Below are positions 63,384-64,000 of a stretch of DNA of 64,000 nt, piece by piece (position 1 is the first letter of the stretch; every line of letters begins with the position of its first letter). The notes under the pieces are model-generated. The model did no database searches. It had not been told where the DNA came from and saw nothing but the letters and a program-made list of their open reading frames with translations. A program made the position numbers and the translations under genes. The DNA comes from Campylobacter suis. GTDB lineage: Bacteria; Campylobacterota; Campylobacteria; Campylobacterales; Campylobacteraceae. The stretch is taken from assembly GCF_905120475.1 (NCBI RefSeq), contig NZ_CAJHOE010000004.1, positions 1-64,000 on the forward strand. Reading direction: 5' to 3'.

Positions 63384-64000
63384 TGCGCGCTCTTATAGTT
63401 GGTTTTGGCTCTATCGGACGCAGACACTACGATGTTTTGCTGGCTCTTAAAAAATTTAGTAAAATCGACCTTGTAACTTCGCAAAAAGAGCTCTTGCTTA
63501 ACGATCAAGTAACGACAATTTATGAGAGCTTAGATGATGTTTTGCTTAGTGAGTATGAGTACTTTCTCATCGCCACGCCAACAGCTCTACACCAACGCCA
63601 GCTTAAGTTTATAGATGATAGAGTGAGCGGTAAGTGCATTTTTTGTGAAAAACCATTGTTTGAGAAATTTTATGACCTTAAAGCAAAAAATGATATTTTT
63701 GTAGGGTATGTTTTGCGCTATCATCCTTTGATATTAAAAACAAAAGAGCTTTTGTTTGGCGAAAAAATTTTAAGCGCAAATATAAAATGTGCTCAGTATC
63801 TGCCGACATGGAGGGCTGGCGACTACACCCAGTGTTATAGTTCAAAAAGGGAGCTTGGCGGTGGTGTTTTGCTTGATCTTAGCCATGAGATAGACTATGC
63901 CTTGTGGTTTTTTGGAGAGTTTGATGAGATAAAAAGTTTTAACTCTAAAATTTCAGATCTAAAAATAACTTCAGATGATATAGCTGTGATTTTAGCTCGT
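63383..64000 (+). CDS. ptmF: Gfo/Idh/MocA-family oxidoreductase PtmF, cut by the window end
   Basis: ATG at 63383 overlaps the ptmE stop (TGATG). 206 residues visible: NAD(P) motif VGFGSIGRRHYDVL, ATPTALH, CEKPLF, GGGVLLDLSHEIDY. The PtmE-PtmF-PtmB order of C. jejuni suggests the CMP-legionaminic acid synthetase gene lies just beyond. Confidence 0.85.
   Translation, partial: MRALIVGFGSIGRRHYDVLLALKKFSKIDLVTSQKELLLNDQVTTIYESLDDVLLSEYEYFLIATPTALHQRQLKFIDDRVSGKCIFCEKPLFEKFYDLKAKNDIFVGYVLRYHPLILKTKELLFGEKILSANIKCAQYLPTWRAGDYTQCYSSKRELGGGVLLDLSHEIDYALWFFGEFDEIKSFNSKISDLKITSDDIAVILAR

Noticed and set aside
1-64000. tRNA, rRNA, CRISPR arrays, insertion sequences and prophage genes
   Set aside because: None recognised by eye: no cloverleaf-like TTCGA arms with CCA ends, no regularly spaced repeats and no transposase motifs. 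A dedicated RNA search could still find something short.

Overview
The window is a contiguous piece of an AT-rich epsilonproteobacterial (Campylobacterota) chromosome, and nearly every gene points to Campylobacter. The evidence is family-level recognition and gene order: moaA-queE-queD ... rsmE-rpmE-rsmI-rRNA methylase-RodZ-like-aminotransferase-hom-yraN-trxA-trxB, petABC, argS-tatA-gmk-acidic protein-fliR, tsf-rpsB, tsaD-pgp1-dxr-cdsA-NFACT, mobA-pldA, accC-accB and dcd are neighbour sets I know from C. jejuni. Species cannot be fixed from the sequence alone. I recognise no tRNA, rRNA, CRISPR array, insertion sequence or prophage.

Layout. (1) 1-4.6 kb: two two-component systems and a small exported MxKDx-repeat protein. 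The first kinase is intact, but its response regulator is frameshifted. The second regulator has an in-frame TAG, and its kinase lacks a normal start and is frameshifted. This is a cluster of decaying sensory genes. (2) 4.7-16.9 kb, plus strand: moaA, queuosine genes (queE, queD, later queH), rRNA methyltransferases, L31, a RodZ-like protein, aminotransferase/hom, yraN, trxA/trxB with a thioredoxin-fold-like membrane protein between them. (3) 17-42.6 kb, mostly minus strand: mqnP, the cytochrome bc1 genes, a YeiH-type transporter, argS, tatA, gmk, a 576-residue acidic protein, fliR, an ABC ATPase, tsf, rpsB, iadA, tsaD, the cell-shape carboxypeptidase pgp1, uraA, dxr, cdsA and an NFACT protein. 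Two DUF4198 periplasmic proteins with different putative operators sit among them. (4) 42.7-50.7 kb: leuC, mobA, pldA, a YceI protein, accBC, a relic stretch of about 590 bases holding a gene with several stops and a perfect 14-bp inverted repeat, a cyclophilin-like protein, an alpha/beta hydrolase and dcd. (5) 50.8-64 kb: a flagellar glycosylation locus, running off the right end.

The glycosylation locus is the most interesting part. A Maf-type glycosyltransferase and a legionaminic acid set (legB, legC, legH, legI, legG, ptmE, ptmF) surround a cassette of acyl carrier protein, AMP-forming acyl/aminoacyl ligase and short-chain reductase. A second NeuD/LegH-type acyltransferase, a GNAT-fold acyltransferase and a PIG-L deacetylase are also present. 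Two 8-G homopolymer tracts lie in this locus. At 55670-55677 the tract sits at the legH/second-acyltransferase junction. The second acyltransferase has no start codon for its N-terminus, but would be fused in frame to LegH if the tract were 9 G. At 62275-62282 the tract lies near the 3' end of the PIG-L gene, where 9 G would restore a PIG-L-like C-terminus and an ATGA overlap with ptmE. My reading (inference) is a phase-variable acyl-exchange module: a deacetylase and an acyltransferase, both switchable, with a dedicated carrier-protein system supplying a non-acetyl acyl group to the nonulosonate on flagellin.
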